Of a stretch of DNA of 64,000 bases, positions 16,106 to 25,505 are shown piece after piece. The DNA comes from Treponema denticola (GTDB lineage: Bacteria > Spirochaetota > Spirochaetia > Treponematales > Treponemataceae). Position numbers and translations under genes: made by a program. The notes beneath the pieces were generated by a model. It was given only the letters and a program-made list of their open reading frames with translations. It ran no database searches and was not told where the DNA came from. The first letter of the stretch is position 1, and each line of letters starts with the position of its first letter. The stretch covers positions 2,728,001 to 2,792,000 of the forward strand of contig NZ_CP038800.1 of NCBI RefSeq assembly GCF_024400535.1, in the 5' to 3' direction.

Positions 16106-16998
16106 TAGCCTTCTTTTACCTTATTTTCAAGTTCTTTTTTAACAATTTCTCTGTCTTCGGGATAGGTCATTCCGAACCATCTTTCGGTGGTAGTATAAAC
16201 CTTAACCTTACCTAAGCCCTTTTTCATCATTGCACCTACACCTTCAGGCAAAAGACATTCGGCTTTTTCACTTTCTGCATATTTATGGATAAAGTCTTTA
16301 AAATACTCATTCATAAAATCGAAAATTTTAGGAGAGAAACCGAATAGATTCATCGAGACGGTTTCCTTTCCTGAAAATTCAATGCTCTTTCCATCATACT
16401 CGGAAATAATCTTTTCGACCGAACCTTCTTTTTTGTACGCAATATCCTTATGCTCGGTTATTCCGATAAGGTAACCGTTTCCGACTTGGCAGACCCCTCT
16501 TGAAACGGAACCGGATCGGCTCAAGGTTTTATCCAAGATATAACCGACCATAGCATGTTCCGTGGAATCATTTGACAGGGTTGAAAGATGGGTTGCTATC
16601 GTTTTATAAGCCGAGCGGCCGTAGTAGTCATCGGCATTTATAACGGCAAAGGGCTCGTTTATCTTTAACTCCGCAGACAAAATAGCATGAGCTGTTCCCC
16701 AAGGTTTTTTCCGATTGACAGCTCTTTTTATTTGCTCATCGGTCAAAAACCCGTCCATAGATTGGAATACATAATCGGCATTGCAATTGCGTGCAATTCT
16801 ATTAAAAAAACGCTCTCTAAAATCGTTTTCAATATCTTCCCTAATTATAAAAACAACCTTTCCAAAGCCGTTATTCATAGCGTCATAAACGGCATAGTCC
16901 AATAAGGTTTCATCATGCCTTCCGACAGCGGCTATTTGTTTTACACCTCCATATCGGCTGCCCATTCCGGCAGCTAGAACTAAAAGAGTTGGTTTCAT
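16081..16998 (-). CDS. Sugar-phosphate nucleotidyltransferase-like protein
   Basis: 305 residues. The N-terminus PTLLVLAAGMGSRYGGVKQI is the nucleotide-binding G-X-G-T/S-R-x(n)-K signature of the NTP_transferase family, and NADDYYG is the metal-binding strand end. RAVNRKKPWGTAHAIL is the substrate-side loop also seen in glucose-1-phosphate uridylyl/thymidylyltransferases. The product is probably an NDP-sugar used for a surface glycan, but the substrate is not readable. AGGAGG lies 8 bases before the ATG. Confidence 0.85.
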   Translation of the reverse strand: MKPTLLVLAAGMGSRYGGVKQIAAVGRHDETLLDYAVYDAMNNGFGKVVFIIREDIENDFRERFFNRIARNCNADYVFQSMDGFLTDEQIKRAVNRKKPWGTAHAILSAELKINEPFAVINADDYYGRSAYKTIATHLSTLSNDSTEHAMVGYILDKTLSRSGSVSRGVCQVGNGYLIGITEHKDIAYKKEGSVEKIISEYDGKSIEFSGKETVSMNLFGFSPKIFDFMNEYFKDFIHKYAESEKAECLLPEGVGAMMKKGLGKVKVYTTTERWFGMTYPEDREIVKKELENKVKEGYYPEFLWR

Positions 16999-17124
16999 AA
17001 ATAAACCTCCTATTTAAAGTAAATTTTATTAAGTTCTTATAAAATCAATAACAATATTTATAGTATCATATAATCATAATAAATTAAAGACAGTAAAACA
17101 AATAAAAAATAAGCTTTTTAAGAC

Positions 17125-17153
17125 TTGAAATCTTAAAAAAGATTGTGTATAAT
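17125..17153 (+). promoter_or_regulatory. Promoter immediately before the 628-residue protein
   Basis: TTGAAA (17125-17130), 17-base spacer, TATAAT (17148-17153). The first ATG is 3 bases and the second 6 bases after the -10 box, without a Shine-Dalgarno. Transcription would start at about the second ATG (17160). Confidence 0.7.
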
Positions 17154-17156
17154 ACA

Positions 17157-19040
17157 ATGATGACTATTTATACGGATTTACTGCACTTATTACGAATGTT
17201 TTCTTTGCGTAGAAACAGTGCGCTGGTAACTTTAATACCTTTTCAAGACTATCTCCACCGATATGCAAAACACTATTTGCAGCAAAAACCGGAATTGGCC
17301 GTACATCTTGAAATTTCAACAGAAACACTTTTAAGCGAATTAAAGAAAGTTCAATCTGATGGGGATATTGATATCACAACAGATAAATCCAATACAACAA
17401 CTATTTTTGTTCCGTATTTTTATGTCGACAATATAGCACGCCAATATGCAAATCTTGAGCAGCATCCTGATATTCCTTTTCCTCTATTATCGGATCTTCC
17501 AAGGAATTTCCCGGGCAAACTTCTAAAAGCTATAAGCATTTCAGACCAAATAGCCGCCTTAAAACCGGAGTCAAAGGAAAATACATTCTTATATGCATTA
17601 AACTATAATGGAGATATACCGGCGCTGATCTTTCCCGGTTCTTATACAACAGATAAAATATTAAGTCTTTCCTTGGATAAGATAAAACTTTTTTTGATGA
17701 AAGATGAAAGCCGGGATTATATGCAAAAAAGACTGATGGTTGCAAATCCGGGCAAAGAATTTACCGTTAAAACATTTATATCTAAAATACTGGCACACAG
17801 TGTAAATACTTTCCAAAATATTAAAGAATCAGGTGATAACTATATATTATGGGGACAGCTTTGTGCTTTTATAAAACAAGAATTTGCCAAAAAAAATGAA
17901 AAACTCCCCGATGAAATTGCCTTACTTCAAGCAGTCGGTATTTTAGAATACCTTAATAATTATTACCGTAATAAAGCTCAAAAAGATATTCAGACGGATA
18001 CCGCTCTAAAAAATCTACTTCTAGCTTTTCAAAAGGCTCCATATTATTTTACTATGAAGCAGATAACTCAATTTACCGACTCAAGAGGAGTTCCGTTACT
18101 TGGCCAGTATGATGAAGAAACCTTGCAGAATTTTATGAAAGAAAAAACTTCGACTTCAGAAAAATATATAATTCCGGATATTTTGACATTTACTAATTCT
18201 TCAAATGAGCGTTTTTACTTAATTACCGAAAAAGCAGTTCCGCTTTTAATATCTCTTATAAATGAAGCAAGAAAGCCTGTAAGAGATGTATGTATCAAGA
18301 AATGGCATGATATGCTTTTTAACTTTGAACAAGACGAATCTATGAAAAACGATACGGCTTTCAGTTATTTAATAAAGGAAATAACGGCTGAAACGGCTCC
18401 TGATTTATACGGACTTCTAACTGCGTCCTTCATTGTACCGATAATTGCAGATCCGCGCCTAAACGAAATACAGGCAATGGAAATAAATAGGATATTTCCG
18501 GCAGGCAAACCTGCTGCCTACCACGAGATTTTAATGCTCAACCGATATGAGATTTTAAGTGATACCAAGATTCTTCTTCCATTCTGGTACACTATACCGA
18601 TAATATCATCAATAATCGCATTTTTTAAAAGAAAGCGTAAAAAACAGCCTCAGACCTCAACACAAAAAGAAAAACATCAGCCTGCTCCCAATAAAAAACC
18701 TAAGCTCAAGTTAAAAGATGTTGCCGAAAAAATAAGCTTGGAATTCATTCCCGAAGGAAGAACATTGGATCAAACACTGGAAAAGTATTTGGATGAATGG
18801 AATCAAACTCTTGGACAACCTATAAGGGAAAATCTGACAGAAGACGTAAATGCATTAATTAGAGATTATTTGAGAGGTGTATATAGAACTATTTCCGTAA
18901 TGAGTTTTACATCCGAAAGGGTCCGAGGCCTTGCACAAACGTTGATTGAATCACCCGGCCTCATAAAAATAAAAAATCGAAAAGCTTTACAAAATTATGT
19001 TGAACTATATATTCTAAAATTGATATCACAATATTTTTAG
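17157..19040 (+). CDS. Hypothetical protein, treponeme-type, unrecognised
   Basis: About 627 residues. A GTG at 17145 would lie upstream of the likely transcription start, so ATG 17157 (or 17160) is preferred. No known family was recognised. The middle is helical and without obvious catalytic motif. A hydrophobic segment near residues 480-490 (FWYTIPIISSIIAFF) is followed by a basic linker with KRKRKK and many Q/K/P residues, suggesting one membrane anchor with a cytosolic C-terminal domain (about 520-627). No N-terminal signal peptide is visible. The permease gene begins 3 bases after the stop, so the three genes to 20757 likely form an operon. Confidence 0.7.
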   Translation: MMTIYTDLLHLLRMFSLRRNSALVTLIPFQDYLHRYAKHYLQQKPELAVHLEISTETLLSELKKVQSDGDIDITTDKSNTTTIFVPYFYVDNIARQYANLEQHPDIPFPLLSDLPRNFPGKLLKAISISDQIAALKPESKENTFLYALNYNGDIPALIFPGSYTTDKILSLSLDKIKLFLMKDESRDYMQKRLMVANPGKEFTVKTFISKILAHSVNTFQNIKESGDNYILWGQLCAFIKQEFAKKNEKLPDEIALLQAVGILEYLNNYYRNKAQKDIQTDTALKNLLLAFQKAPYYFTMKQITQFTDSRGVPLLGQYDEETLQNFMKEKTSTSEKYIIPDILTFTNSSNERFYLITEKAVPLLISLINEARKPVRDVCIKKWHDMLFNFEQDESMKNDTAFSYLIKEITAETAPDLYGLLTASFIVPIIADPRLNEIQAMEINRIFPAGKPAAYHEILMLNRYEILSDTKILLPFWYTIPIISSIIAFFKRKRKKQPQTSTQKEKHQPAPNKKPKLKLKDVAEKISLEFIPEGRTLDQTLEKYLDEWNQTLGQPIRENLTEDVNALIRDYLRGVYRTISVMSFTSERVRGLAQTLIESPGLIKIKNRKALQNYVELYILKLISQYF

Positions 19041-19043
19041 TTT

Positions 19044-19982
19044 ATGAATAATTTTATAATTGCAGCCAATACGGTTTTTTTAAGCATTCTTCTGCAAGCT
19101 TTTCCGTTTATGCTTTTAGGAATACTCATATCTTCTATTCTGCATGTTTTTATTTCGGCTAACTTTATAATAAAAGCCTTTCCAAATAAATACGGACTTG
19201 GATTTTTAACCGCTATTTTCGGAGGATTGGTGCTTCCTGTATGTGAATGTGCAACCGTACCGATTATAACAGGTCTTATAAAGAAAGGCGTTGCAATGCC
19301 TATAGCAATAACTTTTATGCTTGCAGCGCCAATTTTAAATCCTATATCGGTAATGGCCACCCTATATGCTTTTCCTGAAAATCCACTAATAGCTTTATAT
19401 AGGGTACTATTCGGCATAGTAACAGCCTCATCAATAGGGCTCTTACTTTTAGTCTATCCTAAAACAGGGTATTTAAAGGAAAACATAGAAGACGATTCTC
19501 ATAATTGCTCTTCTTGCAGTCATTGTACCGAATCTTCTATGAAAGGCCATAACTTCGGTAAGACATCTTTTATTAAAAATATTAATGAAATGTTTTTGCA
19601 CAGCGGAACGGAATTTTTTAATGTCGGCCCTTATTTGATATTGGGAGCAATTATAACGGCTCTCATTCGTGCAGGAATTCCCAGTAATTTTTTTGGGGGA
19701 TTTAAAGAATCTCATTCTTTACCGGCAATGCTTATTATGATGTTGTTTGCTTTTATATTTTCGGCTTGTTCCACCTCTGATGCTTTTATCGCAAGAAGCT
19801 TTTATGGCAACTTTTCAGTATTTTCAATCATGGGTTTTTTAGTATATGGCCCTATGATGGATATAAAAAATATTTTTATGCTTCTATCCGTATTAAAAAA
19901 AAGGTTTGTAATAGAACTTGTTATAATCATAACTGTTATGAATATAATATTTATAAGCGCAATGGGCTCTATATTTTTTTAG
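19044..19982 (+). CDS. Permease of the DUF318/YraQ (ArsP-like) family
   Basis: 312 residues with about 8 membrane segments. The family motif GLVLPVCECATVPIITGLIK is present near residue 60, with APILNPISVMATLYAF after it; a second half-repeat has FSACSTSDAFIARSF. A loop at about 155-165 is Cys/His-rich (NCSSCSHCTE), which may bind metal. Relatives include ArsP, which exports organoarsenicals, but the substrate here is unknown. No RBS is evident; the short 3-base gap to the upstream gene suggests translational coupling. The TIGR03943 protein directly downstream is its usual partner. Confidence 0.85.
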   Translation: MNNFIIAANTVFLSILLQAFPFMLLGILISSILHVFISANFIIKAFPNKYGLGFLTAIFGGLVLPVCECATVPIITGLIKKGVAMPIAITFMLAAPILNPISVMATLYAFPENPLIALYRVLFGIVTASSIGLLLLVYPKTGYLKENIEDDSHNCSSCSHCTESSMKGHNFGKTSFIKNINEMFLHSGTEFFNVGPYLILGAIITALIRAGIPSNFFGGFKESHSLPAMLIMMLFAFIFSACSTSDAFIARSFYGNFSVFSIMGFLVYGPMMDIKNIFMLLSVLKKRFVIELVIIITVMNIIFISAMGSIFF

Positions 19983-19989
19983 GAAGAAT

Positions 19990-20757
19990 ATGAAAAAAAA
20001 TATTACAAATATATCTATTGAAAAGATTATACAGGCAGGGATATTATTTATAATCTCATTTATATTTATCTATGCAGTTATTTCAAAACAAGCCCTACTG
20101 TATGTGCATGTACGGCATACAGGTATAATTGTTTTTTCTGCTATAGTATTTTTTATTATAGGAATTCTTACAATACGGGATGCTTTTAATGTTAAATATC
20201 ATACCCATTCAAAAAGGAAAAAGCCTTTGCACTTAATATATTTTTTGATTCCGATTCTGCTTGTACTCATTATTCCGCATAAGCCTATAACAGCAGGATC
20301 TCTCGCATTTAATGGAGATATTCTTTCATTTCAAAAACCAAAAGATGAAAATACATCTAATTTTAAATCAGGACGGTTTTTGGAACTCGAAAACGGTTTT
20401 ATAGTTATGGATGATAATACATTCGGACGCTGGCTTCCGGAATTATATTTAAATTTGGATTCGTGGATAGACAAAAAGATAAAAATTGAAGGCGCCGTTT
20501 GGAAAAACCCTGAAGTTTTAACTGAAAATGAATTTGCCATAGGAAGAATGTTAATGGTTTGCTGTGCAGCCGATATGCAGCCGGCAGGAATTATTGCTCA
20601 ATGGTCTAAATCCGATGAACTTAAAGAGGATGACTGGATCCGCGTTACCGGAACAATTTCCAAAACAGAGTATGAAGGTAATTTTGAACCGCTCATTCTC
20701 GTAAGTGAAGTAGAAACTATAAAGCGGCCTTCTTTAGAATATGTTTATCCTTTTTAG
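19990..20757 (+). CDS. TIGR03943/DUF1980 family membrane protein
   Basis: 255 residues. Three or so N-terminal membrane helices (about residues 13-33, 45-65, 78-98) precede a soluble domain with IGRMLMVCCAADMQPAG, the conserved CC motif of the family, and WIRVTGTISKTEYEG. Family members pair with the DUF318 permease (YcgR/YcgQ in Bacillus) and are thought to help its function, possibly with metals. The gap to the permease is 7 bases. Confidence 0.88.
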   Translation: MKKNITNISIEKIIQAGILFIISFIFIYAVISKQALLYVHVRHTGIIVFSAIVFFIIGILTIRDAFNVKYHTHSKRKKPLHLIYFLIPILLVLIIPHKPITAGSLAFNGDILSFQKPKDENTSNFKSGRFLELENGFIVMDDNTFGRWLPELYLNLDSWIDKKIKIEGAVWKNPEVLTENEFAIGRMLMVCCAADMQPAGIIAQWSKSDELKEDDWIRVTGTISKTEYEGNFEPLILVSEVETIKRPSLEYVYPF

Positions 20758-20774
20758 AAATAAAATAAGTATCT

Positions 20775-21743
20775 TTAACTTTGTTTCGACCAATCCGTTT
20801 TTTTATCCATTCTATGTAAAACTTCGCTTGTAATTTCCGATATTATTTCCTTTCCATCACAATGCCTATCTTTAAATATACACCTATGAGCAAGCACATG
20901 AGGTGCTATTAATCCCAGATCTTTATCTTCAATCCAGTATCTCTCATTAGAAAGAGCTATCGTTTTTGCAAGATGTAAGAACTGTAAAGAGGCTCTTGGA
21001 GAAGCGCCTAGTTTTATATCGGGATGACATCTTGTTGCATTACAAATATCTATCACAGCTTTTTGTAAAGCATGATGACAATAAACATTTTTTTGCTCTT
21101 CACGGGAGGCGATTATATCTTCGGAGCTTATTATAGGAAAAAGGTTTACAAGCGCTGTAAGTCCTGAATTCCCTTTGAGTATCTCAATAGCGGCTTCATC
21201 ATCGGGATAACCTATGGAAAGAGACACCATAAAACGGTCAAGCTGAGCAGGAGGCAGGGGATATGTACCCAATGTTTCTACCGGATTTTGAGTAGCCGCT
21301 GTAAAAAACAAATCACCTAAACGGTAAGTTGTTCCGCCGGCAGAAACTTGCCTTTCTTCCATTACTTCAAGAAGAGCCGCTTGAACTTTAGGCGGAGTTC
21401 TGTTTAACTCGTCAGCTAAAAAAATATCACAAAAGACCGGGCCTTTCATAAATTCAAACTTTTGAGATTGAACATTAAATACATCAACACCTGTAATATC
21501 ATAAGGCAATAAGTCAGGAGTACATTGAATTCTTTTAAATTCAGCAGCTTCTCCGGAGTCTTTTTTTATTAATTTAGCTAAAGCTTTTACCATGGTAGTT
21601 TTCCCTACACCGGGAATATCATCGAGGAGCACATGCCCTCCCGTCAAAAATGATGAAATAAAAAGACGAATCACCTGACTCTTTCCCTTTATAACTAATC
21701 CTATGTTTTTGCTAAGCTCATCTATTATGGTTTTTGTATTCAT
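20775..21743 (-). CDS. MoxR family AAA+ ATPase
   Basis: 322 residues. Walker A: LLDDIPGVGKTTMVKALA; Walker B: IFLADELNRTPPKVQAALLE; sensor region: FFTAATQNPVETLGTYPLP; C-terminal lid with LGASPRASLQFLHLAKTIA. MoxR ATPases act as chaperones that assemble or activate protein complexes with VWA or DUF58 partners. DUF58 and a transglutaminase protein are encoded just upstream, the common MoxR context. Start 21743 gives the usual N-terminus and fits a -10 box 6 bases upstream; the 14 extra codons upstream contain the promoter itself. Confidence 0.93.
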   Translation of the reverse strand: MNTKTIIDELSKNIGLVIKGKSQVIRLFISSFLTGGHVLLDDIPGVGKTTMVKALAKLIKKDSGEAAEFKRIQCTPDLLPYDITGVDVFNVQSQKFEFMKGPVFCDIFLADELNRTPPKVQAALLEVMEERQVSAGGTTYRLGDLFFTAATQNPVETLGTYPLPPAQLDRFMVSLSIGYPDDEAAIEILKGNSGLTALVNLFPIISSEDIIASREEQKNVYCHHALQKAVIDICNATRCHPDIKLGASPRASLQFLHLAKTIALSNERYWIEDKDLGLIAPHVLAHRCIFKDRHCDGKEIISEITSEVLHRMDKKTDWSKQS

Positions 21744-21749
21744 ATCAAT

Positions 21750-21777
21750 AGTATAACCGAAAACATAATTTTGTCTA
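21750..21777 (-). promoter_or_regulatory. Promoter directly before moxR-type gene
   Basis: Minus strand TAGACA (21772-21777), 16-base spacer, TATACT (21750-21755), 6 bases before ATG 21743. No Shine-Dalgarno is seen, so the message is probably leaderless. The promoter overlaps the 3' end of no gene but lies within 12 bases of the transglutaminase stop. Confidence 0.55.
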
Positions 21778-21788
21778 TATCGCAACTC

Positions 21789-24700
21789 TTATAACTTAAA
21801 AGTAAAAATATTTTTAACTAAATCATTAATCGCTTTTTTAAAATTATTTTTATCCGGTTTTTCGATTCGAATATTTTCACTATATAAAAGGGCACCATTT
21901 TTATCGGTTAATTTAAAAGCTATCATTTTATCAGAATATTTTAAGTAAAGAGAAAACTTGGAGTTTTCATCTTCAAAAAATCTGGAAGAGTCTATCAGTT
22001 TTTTTATTTTGTGCTCTCGAATTTGTATCTTTTCACTCTTATCGATTTCTATCCGTATTTTAACGGGCATTCTAATATCATACTCCAAAAAACCGGCAGG
22101 ATTAATATCAAAAAGAGATTCCAAGTAAAGAAAATAAAGCTGGGAAGAATACTTTTTTGCAATTTTAACTCCCATACCGTATAAATCCTTGAGTAAACTT
22201 TTCTCCCATTCAGGATCCATTTTTAAAATACCTTCATTTAAAACTCTCAGATCGTTTTCAATAAGACCTCTTTCTGCAAGATAAGAACCTCTACTTTGCG
22301 GAATAAAATTAGTTTCTATCTCTTCAGATCTTTTAAGGTATTTTAAAGCTTTTTTCCCCTTATCCTTAAAGGCCCGATAATAATAAGTATTTGTATAAAG
22401 GATATATGTAGCATCGCTTAAATAAGGAGCATCATGTTGTTTATATTCATTTGCGACATTTAATGAGTATATTCTATAAACAGAATCATAATATTTATAT
22501 TTTATCTTATATTTTATTCTATCATTTAAATTTTTTACCCGGTCAAAGAAACCTATAGTTAATCTTCTTTTTTCAAGATTATATTTACGGACATATAATT
22601 CTTTTTTTAGTTTATAAAGATTACTTTTAAATTCATATACACTTAAACCATAATTTGAAATCCAATCCTCACCGATATTATCAAGTTCATTTAAAATATA
22701 TCGCTCAGCTTTATCTATATGACCTGTTTCCATAAAAACATTTATAATGCTTAGCATCGCAAGAGGCGTGTCATCAATAGCGGCAGCAGAAAGATAAGCA
22801 GCTAAAGCCTGTGAAAAATTATTTCTTCGTTCCTCCAGCTCCCCTATCATCATATAACTTGAATTACGCTCTTCCATATCCAATGCAGCTCTTGCATCCT
22901 CAATTGCATTATCGAATCTATAAAATTGACTTTCTAAAATTGCTTTATTGTAATAATAGATAGAGGCTGAATATGTTCTATTTTGTTCTTTAGCTTCCTT
23001 GATAGCTTTTAAATAACACTCCCTGGACTTTGTATAATCAAAAACTTCATTATATAAAGTCGCCAAAGAATTATAAACCGATAGATGCCCGCCATAACGA
23101 TCTATATTTTCCAATAAGAAATTAATCCCTTCAGTGCTTTTATGACACTTAAAACATAACCAACCGTAAGAGGCCGCTGCAAAGCGATCATACGGAATCA
23201 AGTCTAAATAATTTTTGATATACTTCATTGCTTCCTCATATTTATTTAATGCAGAAGCGCAATTTGAAAGATAAAGCAAAATACTGCTGTTTCCAGGATT
23301 AATTATTTGTCCTTTTTTTAATATACGATATGCAATCTTATATAATTTTTTATCATGATAAATTTCTCCAAGCTTAAAAAATAATTTATCATTTTGAGGG
23401 AATTTTTTTATTCCATCCTGTAAAAATTCCAATGCTTTCTCCCAATTTTCAGATTCAACAGCTTTATCAGCTGCAAGAATAATATCATCTGCGTTTTCTG
23501 CAAATAGAATACATGAAGAGAAAGCAATCATCAAAAACATAATTAGTTTTTTTGTTCTGCTCTTTAAAATACTTTTTGCTGCTTTAGCATCATCGATTGT
23601 ACAGTCAGGAGCGAATTTAGCCTTTTGCATTAGAAGATTCATTTTTTCCGACGCTTCAGAGTTTTCTCTTCGTTTATTAAATATACTTCCTGCTGTAAGT
23701 ACAATCTTTCTATTATTTTTAGAAAATTTTAATATTAAATAAGGTTTAAGCTTGTATATAATCAAGAATAAAATTAAAGTAAAAATTATAATAATTCCGG
23801 CTAAAGAAAAATGTTTTTGGAAAAACTGTCTTATATAGGCTGAAATATTAGAAGTATTTTTTTCCGTTTCAATAATTTCACTGATTTTAATTTCATTACG
23901 GTTTTCTAAAATCTCACTCAAAAGAGAATTAAATTCCTCGCCGCCGGCACTCATACCAAAGTTAAGATTTTCCCCTTCCGCCAATTGGGAAGTTGTAGGA
24001 TCAAAACTGACCCAGCCTATAAACGGAAAAAAAACCTCAACCCATGCATGTGCCATATTTGCTCTAACCGGATAATAGTTCATAATTTCCGATTCAGGTT
24101 GAACAAAAAAACCTACAGCCACACGGGACGGGATTCCTAAACTTCTCAACATCAGCGCATAAGAAAAAGCAAAATAGGTACAATACCCCTTTTTTGTTTC
24201 ATTAAAAAAATATTTTAATTGGTTACCGTCAGGAGCCTTCCCCGGCTTTAATGAATAACGAAAATCGCCTTCAGCAAGATAGTCTTGTAAAGCAAGAATT
24301 TTATCCAAGTATTCAGGAATATTTTCAGTGATTTCTACAGCTTTTTTATGAACAAGCTTAAATGTTTCATCATCAATAGCGGTATAAAAATCCAGATCTT
24401 GCTTTGTCAATCCTTCTTCCTTTGAACCTGAGGGAAATGCATCTCCATAAAGATCTGCACCAAAATCAAATAAAGCCTCGCTTAAAACCTTATAGGCGCC
24501 ATTAAACTTTGCTGTATCCCAAATTTCATATGGAATAACATGGGTAGGATAATCAATTGCTATAAATGATGATGGAGATAAATTCACAAAAAAATACTCC
24601 TGTTCAACTTGTTCTCTCATTGCAAATTTTAAATGAGGAATATCCTTTTTACCCTTAGGCAGATGAGTAAGTTGTACCCTTTCAGATGGAGCTTTTTTCT

Positions 24701-25505
24701 CATAAAAGCCCTTTGCCGAGTCCCAACCTGAAAGGTACATTCTTCTTAGCATATTGTTTGCAAAATTCCTATCAAAGTGAGCAACCAAAATCAAGTCATC
24801 ACTCATTTTAATCTCACTCTGAAGTTTAAGATAATCGGAAAAATCAAATCTAAATAGAGTAGGTTGTAATAAACCTCCGTGATTGGCAGATGAAGCTTCA
24901 TTATAATGTTTTAAAACAAAAAACATTATAAAAATAAAAAAAGGTAAAAAGAAGAAAAAAAATTTAAATTGTTTTTTTTCAAAATCAAAAGATAAAAAAA
25001 CACGGGTAATTTCTGTTGCAGAAAAGATAAGTGAAAATAAAACTGCATATATCGGATATTCAAAAACCGAAAGAGAAAATCCGCCTTCATTCCAAAAGAA
25101 GAAAGCAAAAATTATAAAAAAAAGTATAGGCTCATAACGCCGATATTTTTCTTTTTTAAAAAATAGAATTGTAGACACTGAAATAAAAATAGTTTGTATA
25201 ATTAAAAAAGGAAGAATAATTCCCATTCTTAAATATAAAACATCAAAGAGTTCTGCAGAAATTACTTTAAATAAGACTAAAAGCAAAGATAAAAAAATAA
25301 AAGTACTTATACATATCAAAATAATTGCTGAAGAAAGCTTTAGTTTTTTCTCTTCTGTTTTATAAGATAAAAAAATCAAAACAAGACCCCATATAGGGAG
25401 TACAAAAAAGGGCAAAATTTCAAACAAGTATAACCCTGGAATAATACTTAAAATTAAAACTGAAAATGTGCGCAAAACAAAGTTAAGATTATAGCGTGTA
25501 AACAT
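21789..25505 (-). CDS. Membrane transglutaminase-like protein fused to a TPR protein
   Basis: 1238 residues, unusually long. Residues 1-220 hold about six membrane helices. A transglutaminase core follows with the triad C442 (GYCTYFAF), H486 (AHAWVEVF) and D502 (SFDPTT). Another helix is near 570. At residue 656 a second hydrophobic stretch, MFLMIAFSSCILFA, looks like a signal peptide, and the rest is TPR repeats (GIKKFPQNDKLFFKLGEIY onward) with a C-terminal beta domain. So two proteins appear fused. Start 25505 is preferred because GGAGGG is 4 bases before it; it overlaps the DUF58 gene by 17 bases. Such proteins accompany MoxR/DUF58 and may process peptides or cell-surface substrates. Confidence 0.85.
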   Translation of the reverse strand: MFTRYNLNFVLRTFSVLILSIIPGLYLFEILPFFVLPIWGLVLIFLSYKTEEKKLKLSSAIILICISTFIFLSLLLVLFKVISAELFDVLYLRMGIILPFLIIQTIFISVSTILFFKKEKYRRYEPILFFIIFAFFFWNEGGFSLSVFEYPIYAVLFSLIFSATEITRVFLSFDFEKKQFKFFFFFLPFFIFIMFFVLKHYNEASSANHGGLLQPTLFRFDFSDYLKLQSEIKMSDDLILVAHFDRNFANNMLRRMYLSGWDSAKGFYEKKAPSERVQLTHLPKGKKDIPHLKFAMREQVEQEYFFVNLSPSSFIAIDYPTHVIPYEIWDTAKFNGAYKVLSEALFDFGADLYGDAFPSGSKEEGLTKQDLDFYTAIDDETFKLVHKKAVEITENIPEYLDKILALQDYLAEGDFRYSLKPGKAPDGNQLKYFFNETKKGYCTYFAFSYALMLRSLGIPSRVAVGFFVQPESEIMNYYPVRANMAHAWVEVFFPFIGWVSFDPTTSQLAEGENLNFGMSAGGEEFNSLLSEILENRNEIKISEIIETEKNTSNISAYIRQFFQKHFSLAGIIIIFTLILFLIIYKLKPYLILKFSKNNRKIVLTAGSIFNKRRENSEASEKMNLLMQKAKFAPDCTIDDAKAAKSILKSRTKKLIMFLMIAFSSCILFAENADDIILAADKAVESENWEKALEFLQDGIKKFPQNDKLFFKLGEIYHDKKLYKIAYRILKKGQIINPGNSSILLYLSNCASALNKYEEAMKYIKNYLDLIPYDRFAAASYGWLCFKCHKSTEGINFLLENIDRYGGHLSVYNSLATLYNEVFDYTKSRECYLKAIKEAKEQNRTYSASIYYYNKAILESQFYRFDNAIEDARAALDMEERNSSYMMIGELEERRNNFSQALAAYLSAAAIDDTPLAMLSIINVFMETGHIDKAERYILNELDNIGEDWISNYGLSVYEFKSNLYKLKKELYVRKYNLEKRRLTIGFFDRVKNLNDRIKYKIKYKYYDSVYRIYSLNVANEYKQHDAPYLSDATYILYTNTYYYRAFKDKGKKALKYLKRSEEIETNFIPQSRGSYLAERGLIENDLRVLNEGILKMDPEWEKSLLKDLYGMGVKIAKKYSSQLYFLYLESLFDINPAGFLEYDIRMPVKIRIEIDKSEKIQIREHKIKKLIDSSRFFEDENSKFSLYLKYSDKMIAFKLTDKNGALLYSENIRIEKPDKNNFKKAINDLVKNIFTFKL

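Noticed and set aside
23540-23540. Separate TPR gene starting at the internal ATG
   Set aside because: No RBS or stop supports separation, so one continuous gene is annotated; the possibility is kept as a finding.
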